Shown piece by piece: positions 1-11,400 of a DNA stretch of 64,000 nucleotides; position 1 is the first letter of the stretch; each line of letters starts with the position of its first letter. Source of the DNA: Mastigamoeba balamuthi (lineage: Eukaryota > Evosea > Mastigamoebida > Mastigamoebidae). Both the position numbers and the translations under genes were made by a program. The notes below the pieces were generated by a model, which saw nothing but the letters and a program-made list of their open reading frames with translations, did not search any database and was not told the DNA's origin. The DNA lies in the NCBI GenBank assembly GCA_902651635.1, contig CACRSC010000025.1:90574-154573 (forward strand). The letters are read 5' to 3'.

Positions 1-1208
1 GAGAAGACCAAGGCGACCCGCGACGACCTGCGGTCCATCAAGCACGAGATTACTCTTCTGCACAAGCTGCATCACCCCAACCTGCTCATGCTCATGGGCT
101 TCTGCGAGACCAAGACCGAACTTATTGTTATCTCTGGTTTGCCTTCTGCTTCTTCCTGCACTCGCTGCCTTTACTCATGAGGTCTCACTGACAGCAACGC
201 CCATCAGAGTACATGGGAGGTGGGTCGCTGGACCAGTACCTGCGACAACAGAAGGACGCACACAACGTTTTCACCCTCATTGCCATCGCATTCGTTCGCG
301 AAATTGATTTCGCCATGAAAAGCATCACTAACATTATTCACGTAGGATGTGGTCAAGGGAATTGCTTATCTGCACTCGTCTAAGCCTCCAGTCATTCACG
401 GCAACATCAACACTCACAACCTTCTGGTTTGTGGTAGCGTGAAGCTCGCTTCATAATTCTCAAATCCTGGCGTGTAGCTGGACGACAAGATGGGAGCCAA
501 GGTCTCGGACTTCTGGTTCATGTCCAAGCGGAAGCTCTTCTCCTCGGGGGGCTCGGGCCTCAAGAGCGGCGGGTTCCTGGCCCCAGAAATCGTCGCGGGC
601 AACTCTCCCACGACTGCCACTGACGTCTACGCGTGCGCATTGCATCTCCTCCCTCTCTCTCGATCCGCCTTCTCATTGCCTTACACAGGTTTGGTGTCGT
701 TCTCTGGGAGCTGTTCCTCCCAGTGGATAGGTACGCCCAGCTGACAGCATCGAGGTCTGCTGGCTGCTCCAACGCAGGGACGCCTGGCTCGGACGTGCAG
801 TCAGGTGCCGTCGAGATGCAGGTAGGGCCGGTCGCCGTCACCCCCGAGATACCGCCGACGACGCCCAGGGAGGTCGCTCAGCTGCTGAACAGGTGCTGGG
901 GCCCCAGGCCCGAGGAGAGGCCCTCCATCTTCCAGATACTGCGCAGCTGGCCAACGACATTCGCGGAGATCGGGGTGTTCCAGGTCCCCAACGACCTTGG
1001 GGCCAGCACGGGGGTGATGTCGCCCCAGTGCCAGGTGCTGACGCAGCTGCCTGTCCAGTTCTGCGACAGCTCGTACGACCCCATGGTGGCAGTGGTGCCC
1101 GCCGAGGGGCCCAACGGCATGATGTTCCAGGGGAGTGGGTGTACCGCCCGTAGACCTACAGCGGATCCAACAGTCCCGGTCTGGCTCCAGACACAGCCTT
1201 CGCCATAG
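1..1208 (+). CDS. Receptor-type pseudokinase, C-terminal kinase-homology part (5' end outside window)
   Basis: Exons <1-136, 208-293, 346-426, 478-632 and 689-1208 join in frame and correspond in order and near-identical size to the last five exons of the receptor gene at 3003-7574. The product starts inside the kinase N-lobe (EKTKATRDDLRSIKHE), continues through EYMGGGSLDQYLRQQ, a catalytic-loop equivalent HGNINTHNLL, a DFG-equivalent DFW, then FLAPEIVAGN and FGVVLWELF, and ends with a roughly 90-residue tail. The family is tyrosine-kinase-like (TKL). With HRD read as HGN and DFG as DFW it should not transfer phosphate in the usual way, so I infer a signalling or scaffolding role under the membrane. 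The N-terminal receptor part lies beyond the window edge. No break is seen in the visible exons. Confidence 0.8.
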
Positions 1209-1769
1209 ACCACAGCACCACTCAACGTGGAAACACCACACTCACGGTATTAACCTCTAGCATCGCTCTATCAGCCGATGAAGGCCCATGTACGAGCACA
1301 CGGGGCGCTCGATTCAAACCCAGTACCTGCACACGTCACACGCACACCCACAAGGCGTTCCTAAGAGCTGCTCACAAGACCACATAACATCCAGAGGGTT
1401 TGTTGCTTTGTGAGGGTGCGGGTCTGGTGTGGCCTCCAAGTCCTCAACAGACGCTGAGGTGTTGTGTTGTCATCCCAGCCGTGTCGAACTCCGCGTGACC
1501 TGTTCACCTGGGAGCACAGTATTCCACCCGCACCAGCCCCGCAGGCCGTGCGCCCCAAAAGGAGCAGTTTTCCCCGGGAGACCGTGACGTAACACGCATT
1601 ACCGGCCCGCTCGAGGAAATCCTCCCGCACCTGCGGGATAGCACGCGGGCAACGTCATCCCCAGCACCGGAGGGCCGCCGGCCCACTCGCTTAAATTCTG
1701 GCGTCATACCCGCACCACTTCATTTATCAGCACAGCTGACCAGCTGACCAGCCCACCTCATCGACAAGA
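1209..1769. other. Intergenic, 561 bp
   Basis: Space between the pseudokinase 3' end and the small secreted protein. I see no coding exon, RNA gene or repeat. The start of the next gene is preceded by a repeated CAGCTGACCAGCTGACCAG stretch just upstream of its ATG. Confidence 0.5.
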
Positions 1770-2687
1770 ATGCGCTCTCTGCTCGCTCTCGCCCTGCTCT
1801 CGGCTCTCGCGGGTACCTGAGCGGCCTCGTTCCCTACTCTCCCGCCGCACCCGATAGCCACTCACTCGCCACGCTGGGCAGCCGCCTCGTGCAGGATGGC
1901 CTGCCCCGACGGCCAGATCTGCCTCGAGGGCCGCTGCCAGCTGGCCCCGCCGTACACTGAGTGCCGCATGTTCTGCGGCGAGGGCAGGCGCTGCATCAAC
2001 GGCCGCTGCGTCCCGGACCTCTGCGCCCGCGTCGACTGCGCCGAGGGCTCGTACTGCCATCCCCTCCTCGGCGAGTGCGTCCGCTTCCCGCAGTCCTCGC
2101 CCGTCGCTCTTCCCCGTACGCAGTTCCTCTCCTCTTCTCTGCTGCAGTGCTGTCGTGTTCCCTGTTGCCTGCTGTGCCCCTTATCTCGTGGTAGCCCTCT
2201 CTACATTGCTGTTGTTGGTCTCGCGAGCGTTGGCACTGACGGCAGCGCAGGCCCCACGTGCAGGATGGCGTGCCCCGAGGGGCAGCTGTGCGTAGAGGGC
2301 GGCTGCAGGGTCCCCGCCCCCGTCGCCGAGTGCCGCATGTTCTGCGGGGAGGGCAGGCGCTGCATCGACGGCCACTGCGTCGACGACATCTGCGCGGGCG
2401 TCGAGTGCGCCGAGGGCCTGCAGTGCCACCCGCTCTACGGCCAGTGCGTGGGCTTCCCGACGCCCAGCCTGCCGCTGCCCACGTGCAGGATGGCCTGCCC
2501 CGACGGCGAGCTCTGCGTCGAGGGCCGCTGCAGGGTCCCCCAGCTCGCCCCCGAGTGCCGCATGTACTGCGGGCCTGGCAAGCGGTGCCTCTTCAGCCAC
2601 TGCATGGCGGACCTCTGCGCGGGCGTCCGGTGCAAGGAGGGGCAGGAGTGCCACCCCTACTACGGCCTCTGCGTCCGCTCCCTCTGA
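1770..2687 (+). CDS. Small secreted Cys-rich protein with three tandem repeats
   Basis: Exons 1770-1812, 1882-2115 and 2251-2687 give 237 residues. Exon 1 encodes a signal peptide (MRSLLALALLSALA); the next exons carry three copies of a module of about 60-65 residues, the last one running straight on from the second. Each module begins CRMACP(D/E)G, followed by LCVEGRC-like, ECRMFCGEGRRC, DLCAGV and ECHP..G.CV segments, giving about twelve regularly spaced cysteines that are probably all disulphide-bonded. The intron phases match, so repeat duplication by exon or unequal exchange is plausible. I do not recognise a named family; the spacing recalls EGF-like or EB-type modules. It is presumably exported. 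The second intron is in frame and stop-free, so retention would also leave an open frame; its sequence is not Cys-patterned, which favours splicing. Confidence 0.7.
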
Positions 2688-3002
2688 GATGGCCCCCCCA
2701 GCATCGCTTGAATATACAAAAGCAGCCCTGAGCTCTGGATGGCCCTGGGAGGGCACCCCAGAGCGTGGCCTCGAGCAGGGGTCCGACGGCAAAAACAACA
2801 GGATTGTTCCTTGGCTGACTTAGTCAGCAAATGAAATGCTGCTGGAATTCTCCCGTTGAGTGTACTGGTGACTGTGCACGCCCGCGAGCGATTGCGAGCA
2901 GAGCACAGGACGTAGCATCCAGGGTGTTAAAGTGTATTTCTTAAGGGTCTCGGCGGTATTAACAAAACAATGCCTGTCGGCGTGAGCTCGTGGGCTGCGC
3001 TG

Positions 3003-6000
3003 TCACTGCTGGGGCCGCGGCGACTTGTCCTCCGTCTGGATGTACACGGGGACGACAGAGTCCGTGGGGGACCTGTCCATGCCGGTGAAGTTCTGGAGGT
3101 CGGCCTCCTGGAACATCATCCCGTTGGGCGTCCCCGTGGGCACCACCGTCACCATCGAGTCGTAGCCGTTGGCCGAGTACTGCGCGGGGATCTGCGAGAG
3201 CACGTGGCACTCGGACACTGCGCTGGTGCTGGCGCTGAGGTCGTTGGGGACCTCGAACGCGCCGATGGCCGCGAAGGTCGAGGGCCAGCTGTGCAGGATC
3301 TTGAAGATGGAGGGCCTCTCCTCGGGCTTGGGGGCCCAGCACCTGTTCAGCAGCTGCACGACCTCCTTGGGCGTCGTCGGCGGTATCTCGGGGGCGCTCG
3401 CGACCGACCCTGCGACGCCCTGCTCCGCAGCCCCAGAGGACGCAGCGGAGCCCGACGCCCCGGGGTTCGAATGACCGGCAGAGCGCGACGCTGCCAGCAT
3501 GGCGTACCTGTCCGCGGGGAGGAACAGCTCCCAGAGAACGATTCCGAACCTGCGAGGTGGTCAGCGGCTGGCAGATGAGGGCAGAGGCTGATGGACAGAG
3601 CGCACGCGTAGACATCGGTGGCAGTCGTGGGTGGGTTGCCGGCGACGACCTCTGGGGCCATGAATGTGTTGTGGTGCCTCGAGCCCGAGCCCCCCGAGGA
3701 GGAGGAGAAGAGCTTCCGCTTGGACATGAACCAGAAGTCCGAGACCTTGGTGCCCAGCTTGTCGTCCAGCTGCACGCACGGGGAGGGAAAGGCACGTCAA
3801 TTACCAAACGGCCCGGCCCATGAAACGAACCAGTAGGTTATGAGTATTGATGTTGCCGTGAATGACAGGCGGCTTGGCCGAGTGCAGATACGCGATTCCC
3901 TTGACCACGTCCTGCCGTACACTATTAGTAAAGCGATGCCGACATCAGTGTTTCCTAACAAATGCGATGCCGATCAGCGCGAAGACGTTGAGGGTTTCCT
4001 TCTGTTGTCGCAGGTACTGGTCCAGCGACCCGCCTCCCATGTACTCTGTCGGGCGTTGCTTTCAGAGAGGCCGCACGAATGCATCGAGTGCAGGAAGAAG
4101 CAGAAGGCAAACCAGAGATGACGAGGAGCTCCGTCTTGGTCTCGCAGAAGCCCATGAGCATGAGCAGGTTTGGATGGTGCAGCTTGTACAGCAGGGTGAT
4201 CTCGCGCTTGATGGACCGCAGGTCGTCGCGGGTCGCCTTGGTCTTCTCGATGACCCGGACAGCCACGGTGGTCCCGTTCCAGTCGCCCACGTGAACCGCC
4301 CCGAACCTGCCCCTCCCCAGCTGGTTGTTGATCTCCACCTCGGACCGCCTGATGTTGAGGTACTCCAGCCGCGTCCTCTGCGGGGAGGTGAAGATAGAGA
4401 GAGAGGCGGAGCAAGTGAGCAAAGGGAGCAACGTTAGGACACAGCTCCGAGAGCACAAGCGGAGGAGAGGCAGAGGGCGAAAACGGGCGCACAGTCTTGT
4501 AGAGGACCACCATGATGCCGACGGCAGCGCAGACGGCGATGATGCCGAAGGGGACGGCGAACTTGACGATGAGGACAACGTCGGTGCCGGCGGGGGCGTC
4601 GAGGGGGTCGTACTCGGAGCCGCAGCGGCTCTGGGGGACGCTGGGCCCGTCGAGGACGAAGGAGCCGTTGGCCCAGCGGGTGAGCCAGACCCTGTCGAGG
4701 CCCTGGTTGCAGGGCTTGTCGGGGCCGCCGCCCTGGACAAAGGGGCCGAGCGACAGCCTGCCGACCTGGAAGATGCGGCGGTCGTAGACCGCGTCCACCA
4801 CAGACGCAGCCGTGACCTCGGCCCCGGGGTCCATGCTGGCCACCACCGCCGACAGGAACGTCCCGGCCACGAAGCCCTGGAACGACGCCTCGGAGCGGTC
4901 GCCCTGGGTCACCCAGAGCTCGTACTCCTGCCGCAGCGTGTCCTTGGCCGCCAGCGACCCCAGCGGCGGCACCCCGCTCGTCCGGTACGTCCGCCCGTCC
5001 GCCATCACCGCGCCCGCCCCCTGCGCCGCAGCCCTGGCAGCGAACCCGTCGGCCCCTGTGGCCGACGTCAGGACCACGGGCGCCCTGCTCCCGTCGCCGC
5101 GGACCAGCGCCACGAACTGCACCGCCGAGCCCTCGTCCCCCACGAACACCACCGCCTCGGCCCCGGCCCCCTTGAGCTGCGCGTACGCCCCCGCCAGCCC
5201 CGTCCCGGGCGCCGGGTACGCCGCGCTCCCCACCAGGGCCACCCGCCCCGCCAGCCCCGCGTCGTGCCCGATGACCGCCCCGATGCCCGCCGCGCAGTCG
5301 TCGCCGAACGCGAGGCCCTCTCGGCGGCACAGGCCGATGCGCGTGACGTTGAGCGTCTGGGCAAGGAACACGACGGCGGCCTTCATCTCCTGCCAGGCCG
5401 AGGGCAGCAGGTTGACGACGTCCCTCCGGAACGGCTTGCGCAGCGACATGGCCCCCGACAGCGGGGCGAACAGCGACGCCTTGGACCTGCGCTCCCTCAG
5501 CTGCGCCGCCGAGCCGGCCGCGCTGTCCCCGCTCAGTCCCAGCAGCGCCACCGCCTGCCCATTGGTGTTTTGCTGTCTGTCAGTCCTGTGCGACCGACGA
5601 GAGAGAGAGAAAGAGAGAGAGGGCAGAGATGCGGCCACACGCACGTTCTGGGCGAGGAGCTCGTCGACGTTGGCGGCGGCGCTGGTGCCGGTGATGGTGG
5701 TGAGCATGAGGCTCTTGGACTGGGCGCTGTTGTGGGCCGAGATGGCCGCCCCGAGGCCCAGCTGCACCATCCGGTCGTCGCCCGCCGCCGTCACCGGCCC
5801 CGACCCCGGGGCGACGGGCGAGGAGGCGCCGACGATGGCCCTGCGCGAGAGCGTCCAGTTCTGGACGGTGCAGCCCAGGAACCGGAACGACGCCGCCGTC
5901 TCCTCGGCCAGCGTCCCGGGCGGGGCCCCGGCGGCGGTGGGGACCAGGGCGACGCTGGTCATGAAGACCTCGTGGGAGCCCTGGTTGCACCAGTCCTCGG

Positions 6001-7574
6001 GGGCCTGGGTCCTGGCGGCGTTGCCCACGCCGTCGCCGTAGGGCCCCAGCGTGTAGCCCAGCAGGTCCACCGACCGCACCTCGCGGAACACCACGTCCAG
6101 CAGCGCCTTGCGCGTCAGCGGCCACCCGTGCAGCTCCAGCGTCCGCGACGCGATCATCGTGATCACCTTGCCCGCCATGTACCCCTCGAGCGACGCGTGG
6201 GACAGCCGCACCCCGGCCTTGTGCTTCCCCATCGCTCTCTGGTACTCCCTGCCCGCCCGCGCCCTCCGAGGTCAGGCGAAATGCTCTCTCCGTGGTGTGT
6301 GCAGTGCGGGCCGAGAGGAGAGAGCGAGCGAGAAGTGAGGGGGAGAGCGGTCGGATATTGCAGATGTGAGCATGTTGCGAGGGAACAGCGACCGATGAGA
6401 AGTGGGGGAGAGTGTCGAGTGAAGAATGCAGAACAGTTGTGCACGCTGTGAAGGGAGAGCGACCGAGGAGATGCGAGGTAGAGGGCAGCAGGTGGCCAAG
6501 TGAAAGTGTGCAGGTGGGTGAGCGAACGCACAGGGAGAGGGGCAGGGTCGGGTGGTTGGGCATGGGGACCACCTGGCTGACGTGGAGCGAGCAGTTGAGG
6601 GCGGCCAGGGCTGCCATGGTTTCGTTGCCCAGCTCGGCCACCAGCTCCTCGGCGGTCACCCACGCCAGCGCCACGTACTGCACGCCCCGCACCTGCCGCC
6701 GCACCATCTCCTTCACCACCACCGCCGAGATGTCCGCCATGGCCGACAGCACCACCGCCCTGGGCGCCCCCGCGCCGCCCGAGGAGGCGTCGCCGGCGCC
6801 GGGCGACGACGACGAGCGGAGCAGGGCGGCGATGGCGTCGGGGAGGATGGCGCGGTAGCGGGCCCTGTCCATGGAGACGAGGACGGGGAGGGGGACCATG
6901 TACTGCGACCACACGGCGGTGCCCAGGGAGGCCATGGCGTCGGCGAGGTAGCGCTGCGTGTAGAGCGGCAGCGACGACTCCTGGTACAGCAGCGCCGTCC
7001 GCTCCAGCGCCCGCCGGTCCCGCGCCAGGAACGCGATGATCGAGCTCAGCTCCTCCCCGGACCCCGCCCGGATGTTCGCCACGCTCGCCCGCCCCGCAGC
7101 CACCGCTGCCCCGCGCTCCCGCAGCTCCGCGCTGCTCGTCAGGCCCCCCAGGAACGGCACTGGCGCCCCGTCCGGCAGCCCCGCCGCCAGCGCCCCCAGC
7201 ATCGCCACCACCGCCTCGGACGACGACGCCCCCACGCTCCCCGCCACCGCGAACGCCCCGTCCTCGCACACCAGCCGCCGCGTGTTCTGGGCCGCCAGCG
7301 TGTAGTTGTACCAGTCGTCCCGCGCCACCAGCCGGAACTGCAGCCGCATCGTCAGGTTCGCCTCCGCAAACGCCGCCTCCAGCCCGTCCGCTGCCGCCCG
7401 CCCGATGAACGTGTGCGGGCCCGTCAGCGGCGCCGACATTCCGACGAGCACCACGCTGCTGTTCTCCTGCACATCCGAGGCGCCCTTTTCCGTGCAGTAC
7501 TGGGGCGCAGCGGCCGCGCAGCAGAGAAGGCCGAATGCGATAACGGCGTGGGCCGTTCCGGAACCGGTGGCCAT
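3003..7574 (-). CDS. Receptor-type pseudokinase: tandem periplasmic-binding-like ectodomains, one TM helix, kinase-homology domain
   Basis: Eight exons (7574-6532, 6248-5645, 5554-4493, 4377-4113, 4045-3960, 3911-3831, 3769-3606, 3549-3003) give 1283 residues. A signal peptide is followed by a type 1 periplasmic-binding (ANF-receptor/Peripla_BP_6-like) domain starting VLVGMSAPLTGPHTFIG (about residues 40-390) and a second such domain at about 455-870 (GLGAAISAHNSAQSKS, later GLCRREGLAFGDDC). One membrane helix lies near 874-900 (FAVPFGIIAVCAAVGIMVVL), then a TKL kinase fold with intact glycine loop LGRGRFGAVHVGDW. The beta-3 lysine is arginine (VAVRVIEK), HRD is HGN and DFG is DFW, so catalysis is unlikely. 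The layout recalls membrane guanylyl cyclases without the cyclase. Ligand unknown; a small amino-acid-like molecule is only a guess. A TATA-like CTTTATAAG lies about 370 bp upstream of the start. Confidence 0.85.
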
Positions 7575-8272
7575 GGCCGTGCGTGCGGTGCGCGCGAGGA
7601 GCTGCGAGGTGCTGGTGTGGCGGTTGTTACTGTGGGGGGCGCCCTGAGAGCGGAGGTTCCTTGCAGGTGGTGCGATGGCCGTTGTGGGGTACGGGTATGC
7701 TCTGGAAAAAAGATGTTGTGTGTGACAAAGGTGCAACGCTCTGAGCTCGCAATCATCGGCGCCGAACATCAACTTGATTCGTTCCTGAGGCAGAGGAAAA
7801 ACGTCCGGAGACGAGCACGCGTGCGTGTTCGAAGCCTGCGATGCCTCAAGAGGCGCACACTGCGGGGGCTGCGTGTGGGTGGCTTCGCGAGCCTCTGCGC
7901 CATGCAGTTCACAGACCCCACACCCAGAAATTCCACTGCCGCTTATAAAGTGCAACGTCGCACAGACAGCCAGAAAACCGAAAAACGCGGCAAAGAGGGC
8001 ATGGTGGTTGTGGTGCACGCTGAGGCGGTGGAGACTGCGTGGCATGAGTGTCTCTGCCCTAACGGATTCACGGGTTCTCCGTTACTAACGGCCGCCACGT
8101 ATGTCAACCGATTATGGTAAACGCCGAAAGTGCGAGCATGAAGAGGCCCTCCAACATAGATGAAGTAGTGACTTGCATTTATGGATTAGGAGGATTGCAA
8201 TACCGGACACACCCGGAGTCCTGGAAGGCACAATAATGATGACCAAATCGGGGCTTTTCTTTGATGAAAAAC
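7575..8272. promoter_or_regulatory. Upstream region of receptor pseudokinase gene, about 700 bp
   Basis: Contains a TATA-like TTATAAAG around 7943-7950 (functional on the minus strand as CTTTATAA), roughly 370 bp from the receptor ATG. The receptor reading frame stays open upstream to 8045 but that extension lacks family-like sequence and places a hydrophobic stretch ahead of the true signal peptide, so I treat it as 5' untranslated. No other gene is seen before the tRNA. Confidence 0.4.
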
Positions 8273-8344
8273 GCCGACCGAGGGGGTCGAACCCTCGACC
8301 ACACGGTTAAGAGCCGTGCGCTCTACCGACTGAGCTAGGTCGGC
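8273..8344 (-). tRNA. tRNA-Lys (anticodon CTT)
   Basis: The minus strand folds as a 72-nt cloverleaf: acceptor arm GCCGACC/GGTCGGC, D-arm with AGCTCAGTCGGTAGAG, anticodon arm with loop CTCTTAA (anticodon CTT, reading AAG lysine codons), and T-arm with GGTTCGACC. There is no intron. A run of five T residues follows the 3' end directly, as expected for RNA polymerase III termination. It sits in the space between the receptor gene and NCAPD3. Confidence 0.95.
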
Positions 8345-8455
8345 TTCTCACACTGAAGACTTCTTATGAGCCCGACTCCAACGGCCTCCCGTCAGGATCC
8401 AGATTCATTTGCGGTATCTGTCCGCTTGATACGCTCCCTGAGGCAAACACGAAAA

Positions 8456-11400
8456 ATGGGCGGGAAAAGGTCACAGAACCGTCGGCGCTCGTCCGCGGCG
8501 CCCACCGCGGCCGCCGACCTCTCGGACCTGGCGTCGTCGCTGCCCGTCGACGACACGTCATGCGACCGCCTCTGGCGCTCCGACTGCGACCCCCGGGCCG
8601 ACGCCGACCTCTTCGACCAGTGCTCCCTGCCACGCCCCTCCTGCGTCGCCCTCCTCGCCTCCCTGCGTCAGGATGACGTCACCGACGCCGTCGACGGCGG
8701 CGACGCGGACAGTGGCGCGGTGGCGGCGCTCGAGGACGCGGGGGTCGCGCTGAGGAGCCTGTGCGCCGCGCTGTACGCCACCGCCGCGACGCCCGCGCGG
8801 CGCGGGGAGCACGCCGTCGCCGCCGCCGCCTGCTACGTCAAGGCGCGCAAGATACCCGGATCTTCTTTTCCTGTTTCCTGTTTTCCCCCTGCAGTTGATT
8901 TCTCCCCGTTTTTGTCGGCAGTTGCTGTCGCGTTGCTCTCGTAGCCCGTCGTGGGTTTGTCTGCACTTGTGCCTGCCGTGTCTGCGCTGTCGCTCACGCT
9001 CTGACCCGCTGGCCTCTGCCCCGCAGCTGCTCGCTGTCTCGGCGTCTCGCGACACGAGCGACGCCGCCCCCGCGCTCTTCCACTCGGGCTTCCTGGCGGC
9101 GTCGCTCTCTGCGATCAAGAGCCACAGCGCGTCGCCCGACGCCTGCGCCGCTTCCGCCAAGTCGTCCAAGTCGTCCAAGTCCAAGCGGGCCAAGAAGGCC
9201 GCCGACGACGACGACGGAGACGGCGAGGGCCCCGAGCAGGAGCCCGCAGAGGAGGAGGCCGGCGACGACGCCCCGCAGGACGCCACGGCAGAGACGGTGG
9301 CCGCCGCGCTGGCGAGCGTCGCGGACCTCGTCGGCGCCTTCTCGGCCGACTGGCTGCAGCGCGACGACGGCGCCGACGCCTGCGCGCAGATCGCCGACTG
9401 CCTGGCCTCCCTCGCGCAGCTGCGCCCGCCCTCGGCCTCGTCGCAGCCCTCTGCGGGGCGCGGGCGGAGGCGCCACGCGGCCGCCGACGCGCTGGCCCCG
9501 TGGGAGTCGGTCGCCGACCGCGCGTACGCGGCGCTCGCGAAGCTGCTCGCGCGGTCGCCCGCGGCGGCCAGGGACGCGCTGCGCGCCGTCGTGCCCTCGG
9601 TGCTGGGCACGTACGCGCAGGCGCTGCTCGTGCCGGTGCCGCAGGCGGTGGCGTCGACGTCGGCGATGGCCGCCGCGTTCGTCTCGTCGCTGGCGCGCGG
9701 CGAGCAGACGTCGGCGCACGTCGCCGTCGCCGTGCAGCACATGTGCGTCGGGGCCTCGGCGCTGCGCAAGGCCGAGTTCAGGCTGCAGGCCTCGGCGGCC
9801 GTCGCCTCGGTCCTCGCCGCGATGCACGACGACCGCTGCGTCGCGTTCCTCTCGTTCCTCGCCAAGCTCTCCCGCAACGCTTCTGTGCGCGTCTCCCGCG
9901 CGTCTTCGCACGCGTCTGCTGCGCGTTTCGCTCACGGCTCCTCGGCGCAGCCCGCGAGCAGGCTGTTCGCGTGCGAGCTCGCGGGGAAGCTGCTGCTCGA
10001 GCCGGTCAGGGAGCTGCCGCCCGAGGCGATGGTCTCGCTGGTCGAGACGGTGGCGCAGCGCTGCTCCGACAAGGTCGTCAGCGTCCGCGTCAAGGCCATC
10101 GCCGTCCTCTCGGCCGTCCTCGAGGAGGCCATGAGCTCCTCGGGCAGCCCCAAGCTCCGCGAAGGTGCGCCTGCGGGAGCTACAGTGCGGTCCCTTACGC
10201 ACGCCGCCCCAACGCAGCGCTCGGGCAGCGGCTGCTGCAGGACGTGCTGGCGGGCGCGGACGACACGTCGTTCCTGTCGAAGCGCAAGGAGGACGACGAG
10301 GAGCCCTCGCAGCTGCACATCGTCGACATGCTGCTCAAGAGGGCCGCGGACCCCAAGAGCGCGCTCGTGAGGAAGGCGGCGGTGCAGGCGCTCGTGGCCC
10401 TCGAGCACCTCGTCGAGGAGCGCAGCAGGTCCGCGCGCGCCCCCGGCGAGGGTGAGGGCGAGGGTGACGCGCAGCAGCCGCCGCAGCAGAAGCTGCCCAT
10501 CAGGGGCACTGTCTTCAAGCTACTCTCGCAGCACTGCGCCGACTGCTCGGTGCTCGTCAGGCGCCAGTGCCTGCAGTCGCTGACCAGAGTGCGCTCCTGC
10601 CCCGCCGGCTCGGCCCCGTGCTGCCGCTGCGGTGCTGACGTTGCGCCCGCGCAGATGGTCTCGGACGAGCGGCAGAAGGCGTCTGTGTCGGAGCTGTACG
10701 AGTGGGTGCAGGCGGCGCTGCCGATGACGCTGGACCTCGAGCAGACGGCGCAGGACCAGGCGGTCGACGCCATAGAGACGGTCATCCTCAACCCCATCGC
10801 CGCTCTGCACAAGCACGCCGGCCGCCCCTTCCCCCTCCGCGTCCCTCAGGCGCTGACACCGCAGGGGTGCAGGAGGCCGTGCGAGCTCACCGAGGAGAAC
10901 GTGCCCGCGTGGTTCATCCTCGGCAGGATCGACGGGGAGCTGCAGCGCTGCCTGCAGCAGACCTGCGGCCAGCTGGCGGCCAAGAAGCGCGTCTCCAAGG
11001 ACCTCGTCCGGGCCATGCAGGAGCGCGCGGCCACCGTGCCGCCCTCGACCAACAGGGGCGCCTGGTCGCTCTTTGCCGAGCTCGCCCCGTCGTTCTCGCA
11101 GCACCTCTCGGCCGACGCGATCCGCCAGTGCTGGGAGTCTGTCAAGGACTCGAAGCAGTTCGTCCAAGGTCCGTGCCGAGTCCCCGCTACGGGCTGGGGG
11201 GCTGCTGGGCTGCTGGGGGCCACTCGCTCACGTGCAGAGGGCGCGCAGAGAACGAGTACATCTACGTCAAGGTGCTGAGGGTCGTCTCGTGCGTCGGCAA
11301 GCAGCTCGGGGCGAACGAGAGGCGCGCGCTGGCGGCCGACATCAAGCAGAAGCTGCACTCGTTCGAGTACCCGCCGTCGGTCATCCAGGGCTTCGTCAAG

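Noticed and set aside
3840-4437. Plus-strand frames over the kinase N-lobe
   Set aside because: Antisense to conserved kinase exons.
4325-6451. 708-residue open frame on the plus strand across the receptor gene
   Set aside because: It is antisense to confirmed receptor exons, Arg/Pro/Gly-rich, crosses introns and shows no domain; an artefact of third-position GC bias.
7577-8045. Upstream in-frame start extending the receptor by about 157 residues
   Set aside because: The extension has a TATA-like box within it and puts a long hydrophilic segment before the clear signal peptide at MATGSG.
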